64,000 nucleotides of DNA from positions 2,232,001 through 2,296,000 of the forward strand of contig NZ_AP026738.1 in assembly GCF_002157685.2 (NCBI RefSeq), given 5' to 3'. The notes under the pieces were generated by a model. That model saw nothing but the letters and a program-made list of their open reading frames with translations, was not told where the DNA came from and searched no databases. Origin of the DNA: Comamonas thiooxydans. GTDB lineage: Bacteria; Pseudomonadota; Gammaproteobacteria; Burkholderiales; Burkholderiaceae_C. Every line of letters begins with the position of its first letter. Position 1 is the stretch's first letter. Below are positions 27,768 to 36,660 of this stretch, in pieces. Made by a program: the position numbers and the translations under genes.

Positions 27768-27985
27768 CACATCAGGCCGGTCTCCGGACTTACAGAGCCC
27801 ACCTGAGGGTGGCATGTCGATGCGCCTTCCCGCTTTCGCAGTGGCGGCCATGGCCGTGGGCCAGAGCGTGCATCGCCATATCTCTGATTACCGTTGCGGG
27901 TGCAGTGCAGGATTGATGGAGACTCCATCCACCTGCTTCTCGTTTCACCTCCGCGCGCAGAGCACGCCATGAGGCACCTGTGGTG
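27768..27985 (-). promoter_or_regulatory. Cobalamin riboswitch upstream of cobG
   Basis: Read on the minus strand, the order of conserved blocks is that of the B12 aptamer: AGGTGCC near 27978, CACCCGCAACGGTAATC (about 27905-27885), GCCACTGCG, GGGAAGGCG (about 27830-27820), and the B12-box-like AGTCCGGAGACCGGCC (about 27790-27775). It lies about 140 bases before cobG and should switch the cobG-H-I-J operon off when adenosylcobalamin is abundant. No U-tract follows, so control is probably at translation or by Rho. Confidence 0.93.
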
Positions 27986-28120
27986 GCGCGATCTTACGCG
28001 ATAACCCGGTGCACCAGGCCCAAATCATCGGCCTGGCAGCAGCTTTCCTGCCGCCTGTGCGGCTGCCGGATATCGATAAGGCGAGCCGGCTGGCCGGCAT
28101 GATGCCCTGTCAGATGGTTA

Positions 28121-28172
28121 TCAAAATAGATAGCTGTTGGCGCTTTACCGTTAAGCGATGGAGGCGATTTTT
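28121..28172. repeat. Dispersed intergenic repeat, copy A
   Basis: A run of AAAATAGATAGCTG, then GGCGCTT, a short spacer, TTAAGCGATGGAGGCGATTTTT. It matches the general layout of a repeat common between genes in Comamonadaceae: AT-rich ends, TAGCTG, and GCGCTT/AAGCG arms. It lies between the end of the VWA gene and the riboswitch of cobG. Confidence 0.6.
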
Positions 28173-28758
28173 AGTTGAATTTCAACGGCAGTCGCAGAGT
28201 ATCCGGCCAGGCCTTTGCCAGCCGATCGGCACCGCCAAACAGACGCCTGTTCTGGCCCGCAGCAGTTTCACAGTCCACCAGAATCTGTGCCACGGCAGGT
28301 ACAGGCCCGTGCTCCAGTTGCAGCACATCGGGGCTGCGGAAGTCGCTGATCAGCCACAGGCAGGATGGTTGCCGGGAGTATCTGGCTGCCATCTGCCAGC
28401 CTGACTGCAGGGCATGGGCCAGAGGCGTGCCGCCACCGCCGCGCAGCGGCTCGATCAGGTCGGCATTCCAGCGTGGCGCCCGCGTGGGCTCCAGCAGCCA
28501 GTGCAGCTGGCCTGCGCCGAAGCAGAGCAGTGCCACGGATTCGCGTTGCAGATAAGCCCGGCGTAGCCACTGCAGCAGCAGGCCCTTGGCCTGGGCGAAC
28601 GCGCCGCTCTCCACCATGGAGGCCGAGCAGTCCAGCAGGAACAGGTGTTGCCTGCGCACCGCTCCCTCGGGCTGGCGCCAGCGTAGATGTGCGGGTGCCA
28701 GTGGCAGCCCCTGGCGCTGGCGCAGGGTGGCGGTCCAGTCAATTGATGCCCCTGGCAT
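28171..28758 (-). CDS. Small VWA-domain chelatase subunit (ChlD C-terminal-like)
   Basis: A 195-residue protein that is almost entirely one von Willebrand factor A domain. The MIDAS motif is LFLLDCSASMVESGAF (DxSxS, about residue 36), with GGGGTPLAHALQSG as the later metal-loop Thr. The region before it (SIDWTATLRQRQG) matches the segment preceding the VWA domain in ChlD/BchD. It follows the ChlI-type gene by 77 bases and would be the third chelatase subunit with CobN. I start at the ATG at 28758, but the frame is open far upstream, so a longer product is possible. Confidence 0.75.
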   Translation of the reverse strand: MPGASIDWTATLRQRQGLPLAPAHLRWRQPEGAVRRQHLFLLDCSASMVESGAFAQAKGLLLQWLRRAYLQRESVALLCFGAGQLHWLLEPTRAPRWNADLIEPLRGGGGTPLAHALQSGWQMAARYSRQPSCLWLISDFRSPDVLQLEHGPVPAVAQILVDCETAAGQNRRLFGGADRLAKAWPDTLRLPLKFN

Positions 28759-28835
28759 CTTGTGGACGCTGGGTACAGCATGGCTGGCCAGGGCCGGGCC
28801 ATGGTTTTCGAAGCCGACTTGCCCCCGGCCGGCGC

Positions 28836-30038
28836 TCAGCGCAGCGGACCGGAGGCTCGGGCTTTTTTTGCGGCCAGGGCCTCCAGGGCTGCCTGTGCCA
28901 TGGCGTCGGCCTGTTGAGGCTCGAAGACGACGCTGCTCACGGCTTGAGCCTGTCCCCAGCCGGCAGGCGGCTGTTCGAGGCCCGGGCCTGTGTCTTGAGG
29001 CAAGGAGTTCGTGGCGCCGGGCTCGCGGGTGGCCGGTGAATGAGACGCTGGCGCCTGGGTGCCGGGCTCTGCGCGGTCTTTGCTGTCCGTGTCGGATGGC
29101 GCAGCGGGCGTGGGTGGCGGTGTGCTGGCCGGTGTCTGCCGGGGCTGACTGGCGCTGCCAGGATCGGACTGGCTGGAGCGATGCAGCAGCACCAGTGGCG
29201 CGACTTCGGACACATGTGCGGGCGTAATGCGCTGACTGCCTTGCCAGGCCGCCAGGGCGCGTGCAGCGCGCAGCATGACCAGGTCGGCACGCAGCCCGTC
29301 GACCTGGGCGGCAATGCACTGCAGGGCCACGGCCTCGTGGACGGCATCGCTCCATGCCAGCTCCGATGGATTGAGGCAACGGCTGCGGGCCTGCACCAGC
29401 CGCTGGCGAATCTTCTGTTGCTCGGTTGCACAAGATCGGGCAAAGCCCTGAGGGTCCTGATCAAAACTCAGCCTGGCCTTGACAATGCTGCTGCGCAGTT
29501 GCGGATCATTGGCATTGTCCAGTTGCACGCAAAGGCCCAGCCGGTCCAGCAGCTGCGGTCGCAGCATGCCTTCCTCGGGGTTCATGGTGCCGATCAGCAC
29601 AAAGCGCGCGGCATGGCTGTGCGAGATCCCGTCGCGCTCTATGCGATTGATGCCGGAGGCCGCCACGTCAAGCAGCACATCGACGATGGCATCGGGCAGC
29701 AGATTGATTTCATCGACATAGAGCACGCCCTCGTGCGCCTTGGCGATCAGACCCGGAGCGAAGCCCACTTCGTGGCCCGAGAGCGCCTTGGACAGGTCCA
29801 GACTGCCGGTCACATGCTCGATGGAGGCGCCTAGCGGCAGGGTGACGAAAGGCGCAGGCGCCAGCAGATCCGCCAGTGCACGGGCCGCCGTGGACTTGGC
29901 CGTGCCGCGCGGACCTCGAATCAGCACGCCGCCCAGCTGCGGCTCTATCGCGGCCAGCAGCAGGGCCTGTACCAGGGTGGGCTGCCCCTGTATGGCAGAG
30001 AGTGGGAATACGGGTGCCGGATCGTGGTTCGGGCTCAT
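28836..30038 (-). CDS. ChlI/BchI-type AAA+ ATPase subunit of the cobalt chelatase
   Basis: A 400-residue AAA+ protein. Walker A is RGPRGTAKST (residues 41-50), Walker B VLYVDEINLL (about 105-114), followed by GTMNPEEGMLRPQLLDRLGL, the Mg-chelatase I signature. After about residue 285 comes a Pro/Ser-rich linker (to about 375) like that in the middle of ChlD, and then a short helix. It is expected to power cobalt insertion by CobN in place of CobS. The ATG at 30038 overlaps the cobN stop (ATGA). Confidence 0.9.
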   Translation of the reverse strand: MSPNHDPAPVFPLSAIQGQPTLVQALLLAAIEPQLGGVLIRGPRGTAKSTAARALADLLAPAPFVTLPLGASIEHVTGSLDLSKALSGHEVGFAPGLIAKAHEGVLYVDEINLLPDAIVDVLLDVAASGINRIERDGISHSHAARFVLIGTMNPEEGMLRPQLLDRLGLCVQLDNANDPQLRSSIVKARLSFDQDPQGFARSCATEQQKIRQRLVQARSRCLNPSELAWSDAVHEAVALQCIAAQVDGLRADLVMLRAARALAAWQGSQRITPAHVSEVAPLVLLHRSSQSDPGSASQPRQTPASTPPPTPAAPSDTDSKDRAEPGTQAPASHSPATREPGATNSLPQDTGPGLEQPPAGWGQAQAVSSVVFEPQQADAMAQAALEALAAKKARASGPLR

Positions 30039-33000
30039 TGGGAAAGTTGTCCTTCCATGAATTCTTCGTGCTCCAGCATCTGGGCCAGCAGGCTCTGGCG
30101 GTGCTCGCCGGGCTTCTCCCACATGCCGCGGTCTATGGCTTCCAGCAGGCGCGAAACGATATCGCCCAGCGCCTGTGGATTGTGCTGGCGCAGAAACTGG
30201 CGCACGCTCTCATCTTCCACATAGGCCTGGGTGACCATGGCGTAATGCTGGTCCGATACCAGCGCGGTGGTGGCATCGAAGCCGAACAGATAGTCCACCG
30301 TCGCCGCCATCTCGAAGCCGCCCTTGTAGCCGTGGCGCATGGCACCCGCAATCCACTTTGGGTTGGTGACGCGGGCGCGCACCACACGGCCTATCTCCTC
30401 GGCCAGGGAGCGAATCCTGGCAGACTGAGGATTGCCGTGGTCGCCATGATAGACGGCAGGGTCGCTGCCGCCGAGGTGCCGAACGGCCGCCACCATGCCG
30501 CCCTGATGCTGGTAGTACTCGCTGGAGTCCAGCAGGTCATGCTCGCGGCTGTCCTGGTTCTGCAGCACCACATCGAGTGCCTGCAGTCGCCGCTCCAGTG
30601 CGGCGCGGGCCGGCACGCCATCGGCCTGCTGGCCGTAGGCATAGGCACCCCAGTGCAGATAGTGGCGTGCAAAATCGCCAGCATCGGTCCACTGGCCGGT
30701 GCGCAGCATCTCGTGCATGCTGGCGCCGTAGCTGCCGGTGGGCGCTCCGAAAACGCGCCACAGCGCCTGTTCGCGGGCCGTTTCGGCGATCAGGCCCTGA
30801 TCCATGGCTGCCTGCGTATCTCGCAGCACGCGCGCGCGGATGGGGTTGTCCTCGGCGTCCTCATCGAGCTCGGCCACGGCACGCACCGCGGCATCGAACA
30901 TCTGCACCACATTGGGAAAGGCATCGCGGAAAAAGCCGCTGATGCGCAGCGTCACGTCGACGCGCGGGCGACGCAGCCCCACGGCGGGAATGACTTCAAA
31001 GTCGGTCACGCGCTGGCTGCCGGCTGCCCATTTGGGGCGAACCCCGATCAGGGCAAAGGCCTGGGCGATATCGTCACCGCCGGTACGCATGGTGGCTGTT
31101 CCCCAGACGGAAAGACCGATGGCCTGCGGATATTCGCCGTGCTCCTGCAGATAGCGCTCCAGCAGGCGCTGCGCGGACTGCTGTCCCAGCGCCCAGGCGG
31201 TCTGGGTGGGGATGGCGCGGGTGTCCACGGTGTAGAAGTTGCGCCCTGTGGGCAAGGTGTCGCAGCGCCCGCGCGAGGGCGAGCCGCTGGGCCCGGGCGG
31301 CACAAAGCGCCCTTGCAGTGCGCGCGAGAACTGCAGTAGCTCCTGCGGGCCGCAGGCGTCCAGTGACGGTGCAATCTGCTGCTCTATGCGCGTCAGCACT
31401 CGTAGTGTGTGCGGCCAGTCGCGGGCCAGTTCGGGCCGGGCAATGACCTGCAGGGCCAGCAGCTCGAGCCGCTCGCGCGTGTCGCCGCCGTGGCGCCAGG
31501 CACCGGCATCCTGCTGCTGCAGCGCGGCCGGGCGCGGGCCGTTCCAGGGCGCGGCGGCATCCATGTCCAGCGGGTTCCAGTCCATGTCCGGCAGCAGGTC
31601 GGCTGCCAGTGCGTTGAGCAGGCCCTGCTCGCTGCCGGCATTGCCGGGATAGCGCGCCAGCGAGAGCAGGGTGGATTCGCGCAGCTGACCCTGGGGGGAG
31701 CGACCGAAGACATGCAGGCCGTCACGGATCTGGGTTTCCTTGAGTTCGCACAGATAGGCATCGATGCGTTCCAGCAGCTGCTCGTCGGCATCTGGCTGCG
31801 CGTCCGCCGTTTCGAGGCCGAGTTCGCGCAGCAGATCCTGCTGTCTGGCGCAGTCCAGAATCTGCTTGCGCAGCATGCCGGAGCGACGCAGATCGACCAG
31901 CAGGGCTTCGTAGTATTCGTCCACCAGACGCTCCAGCTCCTGCATGGGGCCGTGATTTTCGGCGCGCGTGAGCGGCGGCATCAGGTGGTCGATGATGACG
32001 GCCTGGCTGCGACGCTTGGCCTGCGCGCCTTCGCCGGGGTCGTTGACGATGAAGGGATAGACATGCGGCAGCGGGCCGAGAATGGCATCGGGCCAGCATT
32101 GCTGGGACAGTGCCAGGCTCTTGCCGGGAAGCCATTCCAGATTGCCATGCTTGCCGACATGGACCATGGCGTCCACGCCGAACACATCGCGCAGCCAGAA
32201 GTAGAACGCCAGATAGTGATGGGGCGGCACCAGTTCGGCGTCGTGATAGCTGGCGTAGTCATTTCGTCCATCGAGCGCGCGCGCGGGCTGTATGCCCACG
32301 AAGACATGGCCCAGTTGCAGGCCGGCAATCATGAACCAGCCATCGCGCAGCATGGGGTCTTGCTCGGGCGCACCCCAGCGGGCGGCGATGGCCTGGGCCA
32401 TGTCGCCGGGCAGCTGTGCCAGGCGCTGTTGATAGGCCTGCAGCGAATAGCCCTGGCTTGCGGGGCGCAGGGGCCATTTTTTCGGGTCATTGGCAATGCC
32501 TTGTTGCAGCAGGCCCATCAGTGCCAGGCCGGAGTCGGGCCGCTCGGCAGCATCCCCCAGCTGCCAGCCGTCACCAGCCAGCTGATCGAGCAGGGCGATC
32601 ACGGATTCCGGCGTATCGAGACCCACGCCGCTGCCCATGCGTGCCTCGCTGCCCGGGTAGTTGGCCAGTATCAGCGCGGCTTTCTTCTGCGCCGCAGGCT
32701 TGCTGCGCAGCTGGCACCAGCGCCAGGCCAGCTCGGCAATCCAGGCGACGCGGTCGGGCTCTGCCTGGTAGCTGATCACATCGGTCTGCGTCAGCTCGCA
32801 GCGATGGGCCAGGCCCTTGAAGCTCATGGCGCGCGTCATGATGCGGCCGTCCATCTCGGGCAGCACCACCTGCATGGCAATGTCGCGTGGGCGCAGGCCC
32901 TGGCTGTCGGCCAGCCAGTCTTCGCGGTTGCTGCCACTGGCAATCACCTGCAGCACAGGGATGTCGCCCGCCAGCGCATCGGCCGCTTCGCCGGTGCGCG

Positions 33001-33859
33001 CATGCTCTCCCAGTGCGGCAAACGCCGTGGTGTTGAGAATGATCTGCACCTGGTGGGCGATGCACAGGGAGCGCAGCGTCTGCAGACACAGCCCGTCCTT
33101 GAGCGACTCCAGGGCCAGGGGCAGCGGGTTCAGGCCGCGCGCGAGCAGGGCGTCGGCCATGAGGTCGAAGGCCTCGGTATTGGCCGCCAGCAGATGCGAG
33201 CGGTAGAACACCAGCATGGCCACGGGCGCGCCGGGCCGCCAGCGTGCCTGCAGGTCGTCGAGGCCCGGCAGATGCCCTGCAGCGTCATCCATCCAGCTTT
33301 GCGGCACATGCACGGCCACGGGGGGCAGCACACGCACGGGCGCTGCCTCGCGGCCCTGGTTCAAACCCCAGGCCGCCCCCATGCGCAGAAACTCGCGCGC
33401 ATTGCCCAGGCCGCCGGCGCGCAGGTACTGCCACAGCGCACGGCTTTGCTCGGGCTCCAGCGTGCCCTTGGCCAGCAGCTCCGGATCCTCTTGGTTGTCG
33501 CCCGAGAACATGGCCAGTTTCTGGCCCTTGCGGCGCGCCAGCTTCTGCAGCTGCTCTATGCCGTAGGGCCAGGTGGATTCGGCTCCAAGATGATCGACGA
33601 TGACCAGCCTGGCATGCTGCAGCACCTCGTCGATATACAGATCGAGCGAGGCGCTCTGGCGTAGGTGCAGCAGGTTGGCGAGCCGCAGCGTGGGGACAGC
33701 GGTTTCGGCTTGCTGCCACATCCGGTAGGCATCGGCCAGCAGCGACAGCGTGGTGTCTGCGGAACTGAGCACCACCATGTCTGCAGGCGTCTGGTCCAGA
33801 CGGGTGATGATGCTGTCGTCTTCGACAAAGCCACCGGGGCGGGTGCTGAGCAGGTGCAT
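30035..33859 (-). CDS. cobN: Cobaltochelatase subunit CobN
   Basis: A 1274-residue protein of the usual CobN/BchH length. The porphyrin/corrin chelatase signature VHVGKHGNLEWLPGKSLALS lies near residue 565; VWGTATMRTGGDDIAQAFAL and PRVDVTLRISGFFRDAFP mark the C-terminal half. It inserts Co2+ into hydrogenobyrinic acid a,c-diamide with help of an ATPase and a VWA subunit, here the two downstream genes. No CobS or CobT is present. The ATG at 33859 has no evident binding site. Confidence 0.95.
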   Translation of the reverse strand: MHLLSTRPGGFVEDDSIITRLDQTPADMVVLSSADTTLSLLADAYRMWQQAETAVPTLRLANLLHLRQSASLDLYIDEVLQHARLVIVDHLGAESTWPYGIEQLQKLARRKGQKLAMFSGDNQEDPELLAKGTLEPEQSRALWQYLRAGGLGNAREFLRMGAAWGLNQGREAAPVRVLPPVAVHVPQSWMDDAAGHLPGLDDLQARWRPGAPVAMLVFYRSHLLAANTEAFDLMADALLARGLNPLPLALESLKDGLCLQTLRSLCIAHQVQIILNTTAFAALGEHARTGEAADALAGDIPVLQVIASGSNREDWLADSQGLRPRDIAMQVVLPEMDGRIMTRAMSFKGLAHRCELTQTDVISYQAEPDRVAWIAELAWRWCQLRSKPAAQKKAALILANYPGSEARMGSGVGLDTPESVIALLDQLAGDGWQLGDAAERPDSGLALMGLLQQGIANDPKKWPLRPASQGYSLQAYQQRLAQLPGDMAQAIAARWGAPEQDPMLRDGWFMIAGLQLGHVFVGIQPARALDGRNDYASYHDAELVPPHHYLAFYFWLRDVFGVDAMVHVGKHGNLEWLPGKSLALSQQCWPDAILGPLPHVYPFIVNDPGEGAQAKRRSQAVIIDHLMPPLTRAENHGPMQELERLVDEYYEALLVDLRRSGMLRKQILDCARQQDLLRELGLETADAQPDADEQLLERIDAYLCELKETQIRDGLHVFGRSPQGQLRESTLLSLARYPGNAGSEQGLLNALAADLLPDMDWNPLDMDAAAPWNGPRPAALQQQDAGAWRHGGDTRERLELLALQVIARPELARDWPHTLRVLTRIEQQIAPSLDACGPQELLQFSRALQGRFVPPGPSGSPSRGRCDTLPTGRNFYTVDTRAIPTQTAWALGQQSAQRLLERYLQEHGEYPQAIGLSVWGTATMRTGGDDIAQAFALIGVRPKWAAGSQRVTDFEVIPAVGLRRPRVDVTLRISGFFRDAFPNVVQMFDAAVRAVAELDEDAEDNPIRARVLRDTQAAMDQGLIAETAREQALWRVFGAPTGSYGASMHEMLRTGQWTDAGDFARHYLHWGAYAYGQQADGVPARAALERRLQALDVVLQNQDSREHDLLDSSEYYQHQGGMVAAVRHLGGSDPAVYHGDHGNPQSARIRSLAEEIGRVVRARVTNPKWIAGAMRHGYKGGFEMAATVDYLFGFDATTALVSDQHYAMVTQAYVEDESVRQFLRQHNPQALGDIVSRLLEAIDRGMWEKPGEHRQSLLAQMLEHEEFMEGQLSQ

Positions 33860-33863
33860 GATT

Positions 33864-33920
33864 CAGAAAAGATAGCTTTATACGCTTGCCAGTAAAGCGA
33901 TTGAGGCTGATTTTGCTTTT
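33864..33920. repeat. Dispersed intergenic repeat, copy B
   Basis: AGAAAAGATAGCTTTATACGC followed by TTGCCAGTAAAGCGATTGAGG and CTGATTTTGC. Same layout as copy A; it fills the 63-bp gap between cobW and cobN, inside what otherwise looks like one operon. Confidence 0.55.
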
Positions 33921-33922
33921 AT

Positions 33923-34969
33923 TTATGCCTGTGCGCCCAGCAAGGCCTGGCGCAGCACGTTGGCGTCCAGCTGCTTGCCGATGAACACCAGACGCGTGGC
34001 TGCAGCTTCGCCCTCGGCCCAGGCACGGTCGAAATAGGCATCGAAGCGGCGGCCCACGCCCTGTACCAGCAGACGCATCTTCTTGCCCGGCAGCGCGGCA
34101 AAGCCCTTGACGCGCAGCACGCCATGCTGCTCCACGATGGACTGCAGGGCCAGCATCAGGCGATCACGGTCCACGGCACCCAGGTCCAGGTGCAGGGAGT
34201 CGAAGGCATCGTGGTCATGGTCTTCGTCATGGTCGTGGTGGCTGTGCTTGTCGTCGATCGACAGCTCGGCGGCGCGATGCTGGCCCAGCAGCACGTTCAG
34301 GGGCACCTGGCCCTGCACGGCTTCGATCATCTTCACACTGGCTGGCACCTCTTCGGCCACCAGGGCACGCACCTGGCCGAGTTGTTCGGCCGTGACCAGA
34401 TCGGCCTTGGACAGCACCACCAGGTCGGCGGCCGAGAGCTGATCCTCGAACAGCTCGTGCAGGCTGGCGTCGTGGTCCAGATTAGGGTCGGCCTGACGCT
34501 GTTCATCGACGGCATGCGGGTTATGGGCAAACTGGCCGGCAGCCGCAGCGGGCGTGTCGACCACGGTGACCACGGAATCGACGGTGAAGACATTGGCAAT
34601 ATCGGGCCACTGGAAGGCCTGGACCAGGGGCTTGGGCAAGGCCAGGCCGCTGGTTTCGATCAGCAGTACATCGATGTCGGCGCGGCGCTCGGCCAGGGCC
34701 TTCATGACGGGGAAGAACTCTTCCTGCACGGTGCAGCACATGCAGCCGTTGGCCAGCTCGTAGATCTGGCCGTCGGCACCACCTTCTTCCTTGCAGCCTA
34801 TGGCACAGGTCTTGAGGATTTCGCCGTCAATGCCCAGTTCGCCGAACTCGTTGACGATGACCGCTACGCGCAGACCCTTGGCCTGCTCGAGGATATGGCG
34901 CATCAGCGTGGTCTTGCCGCTGCCGAGAAAGCCGGTGACGATGGTGGCGGGGATCTTGGTGGTTTGCAT
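33923..34969 (-). CDS. cobW: CobW-type GTPase metallochaperone
   Basis: A 348-residue COG0523 GTPase. Walker A is GFLGSGKTTL (residues 13-22); the metal-binding CxCC motif is in ANGCMCCTVQEEF; the GTP-base motif is SKADLV. Between the GTPase and C-terminal domains lies a His/Asp-rich loop (HSHHDHDEDHDHD, about residue 245), a likely metal store. CobW is thought to deliver cobalt to CobN; its place directly before cobN supports this. GGAGAG precedes the ATG. Confidence 0.94.
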   Translation of the reverse strand: MQTTKIPATIVTGFLGSGKTTLMRHILEQAKGLRVAVIVNEFGELGIDGEILKTCAIGCKEEGGADGQIYELANGCMCCTVQEEFFPVMKALAERRADIDVLLIETSGLALPKPLVQAFQWPDIANVFTVDSVVTVVDTPAAAAGQFAHNPHAVDEQRQADPNLDHDASLHELFEDQLSAADLVVLSKADLVTAEQLGQVRALVAEEVPASVKMIEAVQGQVPLNVLLGQHRAAELSIDDKHSHHDHDEDHDHDAFDSLHLDLGAVDRDRLMLALQSIVEQHGVLRVKGFAALPGKKMRLLVQGVGRRFDAYFDRAWAEGEAAATRLVFIGKQLDANVLRQALLGAQA

Positions 34970-34990
34970 GGATCACTCTCCGGATGGGAA

Positions 34991-35848
34991 TCAACAGGGA
35001 AATTCGACAGGTAAAACTGATTCGTGCAGTGCGGGCCGTGGCCCATGCACGCGCAGGTGTTCGTGGGGGCAGTCATGCTGCTGCACATGGGCTGTCAGCA
35101 CGGGCTCGATCGTCGTAGCATCCATGGGGCCGTACCACACGCCTTCGGGGTAGGCGATCATCAGCGGGCCATGGTTGCACGGGTACTGGCAGCTGGTTTG
35201 CAGCAGCATTACCTGCTTTTTGAGCAGCGGGTTTTGCTGCACGGTGCGTGCCAGTTGCGGCCACAGCGCGACGGCTCCCTTGGCCGCGCAGCGTGGGCCC
35301 ACGCACCACAGCACATGGTGCTGGTGCTCCGGCACTTGGGACCAGGCTTTGGGGTCGCGCTCCCAGTCTTCATCGGCCAGCAATTGCGGCACATCGGGCT
35401 GTTGCAGTGCGCTGGGAATGGTGGCGGCCAGCAGCTCGGCCAACGTCGGCAACTGCAGCAGGGGTTGAGCAAACACGATGCGAGGGGCGTGTTTGCCGGG
35501 TTGCCCTTCAGCCTGTTGCTTGGCGCGCCAGCGCATGATGAGCTTGTGCAGCCAGCGGCGCAGCGACGCCTCGTCGGGCACCATCACGGGCAGGATCAGG
35601 ATCTGATCGGCATCGGCGCACAGGTCCAGCGCTTCGGGCAAGGCAGGCTGTGCTCGGTCCACAAAGGCGGGTTGCACACGCAGCACAGGCGTTTGTGCGG
35701 CAGCCAGCCGGGCCTCAAGCTGCGTTGCCAGATCGCTCAGTTCCGTCAGGCCGCCCGCATAGGCCGCACCGCGGCTGAGCAGTACGATGGCCAGGCCGGT
35801 GTTGGCTGCAGGTAAAGAGGGCGTGGGCTCATTGCTGGTCTGGGTCAT
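34991..35848 (-). CDS. CbiX-like domain fused to a thioredoxin-like [2Fe-2S] domain
   Basis: A 285-residue protein. Residues 15-150 follow the CbiX/sirohydrochlorin chelatase layout (AIVLLSRGAAYAGGLTELSD, ILILPVMVPDEASLRRWL). The usual metal-binding HGS is SRG here, and the second family His is also not seen. From about residue 180 there is a thioredoxin-like ferredoxin domain: CVGPRC, then TSCQYPCNHGPLMIAYPEGV and WYGPM, giving four Cys. It probably carries electrons in cobalt or corrin handling (inference). It overlaps the upstream ATPase gene (ATGA) and precedes cobW. Confidence 0.75.
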   Translation of the reverse strand: MTQTSNEPTPSLPAANTGLAIVLLSRGAAYAGGLTELSDLATQLEARLAAAQTPVLRVQPAFVDRAQPALPEALDLCADADQILILPVMVPDEASLRRWLHKLIMRWRAKQQAEGQPGKHAPRIVFAQPLLQLPTLAELLAATIPSALQQPDVPQLLADEDWERDPKAWSQVPEHQHHVLWCVGPRCAAKGAVALWPQLARTVQQNPLLKKQVMLLQTSCQYPCNHGPLMIAYPEGVWYGPMDATTIEPVLTAHVQQHDCPHEHLRVHGPRPALHESVLPVEFPC

Positions 35849-36660
35849 AGCAGCTCATCCGGCATGAATTCGATCACGGGCTTGCCCGTGCGTGCGCTAG
35901 TGTGCACCTGGGCGCGCACGCCGTAGACACGGGCAATGGTCTCTGGCGTCAGCACCTCGTTCGGAGTGCCTTGCGCCACCAGTGCACCGTGCTGCAATAG
36001 GTAAATGCGGTCGCAGTAATGCGCGGCCAGCGGCAGCTCGTGCAGAGCGGCCAAAGTGGTCAGGCTCAGGCCGCGAATCAGATTCATCAGCTCGAACTGG
36101 TGGCGCACGTCGAGGTGGTTGGTGGGCTCATCCAGCACCAGCAGCGGTGCCTGTTGGGCCAGTGCGCGGGCCATGAGCACGCGCTGCTTCTCACCGCCCG
36201 AGAGCGTAGAAAACATGCGCTCGGCCAGTGGCTGGGCCTGCACCCGCGCCAGCGACTGGGCGACGATGGCAAAGTCTTGCGCGCTGTCTTTGTCAAAGGC
36301 GCTTTGGTGCGGCGTGCGTCCCATCAGCACCACATCGCGCACGCGCAGATCGAACTCGTTGGCATTTTCCTGTGCCAGCACGGCCATGGCACGGGCGTTG
36401 TCGCGGGCACTGTGCCGCCAGACGTCGCGCTCCTGCATACAGACCGTGCCGCTGGCGGGTCTGAGGATACGGTAGATCATGCGCAGCAGCGTGGACTTGC
36501 CACTGCCGTTGGGCCCGAGCAGGCCCACGAACTGGCCACGCGCCACCTGCAGGCTGACATCACGCACGATATGCGCCGCTGCGGCCTGAAAGTTGAGCTG
36601 ACTGGCCTGCAAAAGCAGTTCGCTGTGGCTGGGTGCCTGAGCTTGATGGGCTTGGAGCAT
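35845..36660 (-). CDS. btuD: Cobalamin/metal-chelate ABC transporter ATP-binding protein (BtuD/FecE-like)
   Basis: A 271-residue ABC ATPase: Walker A GLLGPNGSGKSTLL (about residue 47), signature LSGGEKQRVLMARAL, Walker B LLVLDEPTNHLD, and the switch His region. It is of the FecE/BtuD group that works with FecCD permeases. The ATG at 36660 overlaps the permease stop by one base; the upstream part of the open frame is inside btuC. Symbol given by context (B12-riboswitch-led operon). Confidence 0.85.
   Translation of the reverse strand: MLQAHQAQAPSHSELLLQASQLNFQAAAAHIVRDVSLQVARGQFVGLLGPNGSGKSTLLRMIYRILRPASGTVCMQERDVWRHSARDNARAMAVLAQENANEFDLRVRDVVLMGRTPHQSAFDKDSAQDFAIVAQSLARVQAQPLAERMFSTLSGGEKQRVLMARALAQQAPLLVLDEPTNHLDVRHQFELMNLIRGLSLTTLAALHELPLAAHYCDRIYLLQHGALVAQGTPNEVLTPETIARVYGVRAQVHTSARTGKPVIEFMPDELL

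Noticed and set aside
27639..27972. Short frames on both strands upstream of cobG
   Set aside because: They lie in the cobalamin riboswitch, whose conserved blocks explain the sequence.
28759..29433. Upstream extension of the VWA protein frame
   Set aside because: It runs antiphase through the ATPase gene and has Arg/Gly-rich shadow composition; only the part near the ATG at 28758 looks real, although a slightly longer start cannot be excluded.
31409..33664. 751-codon plus-strand frame inside cobN
   Set aside because: Antisense shadow of cobN with Gln/His/Ala-rich composition.
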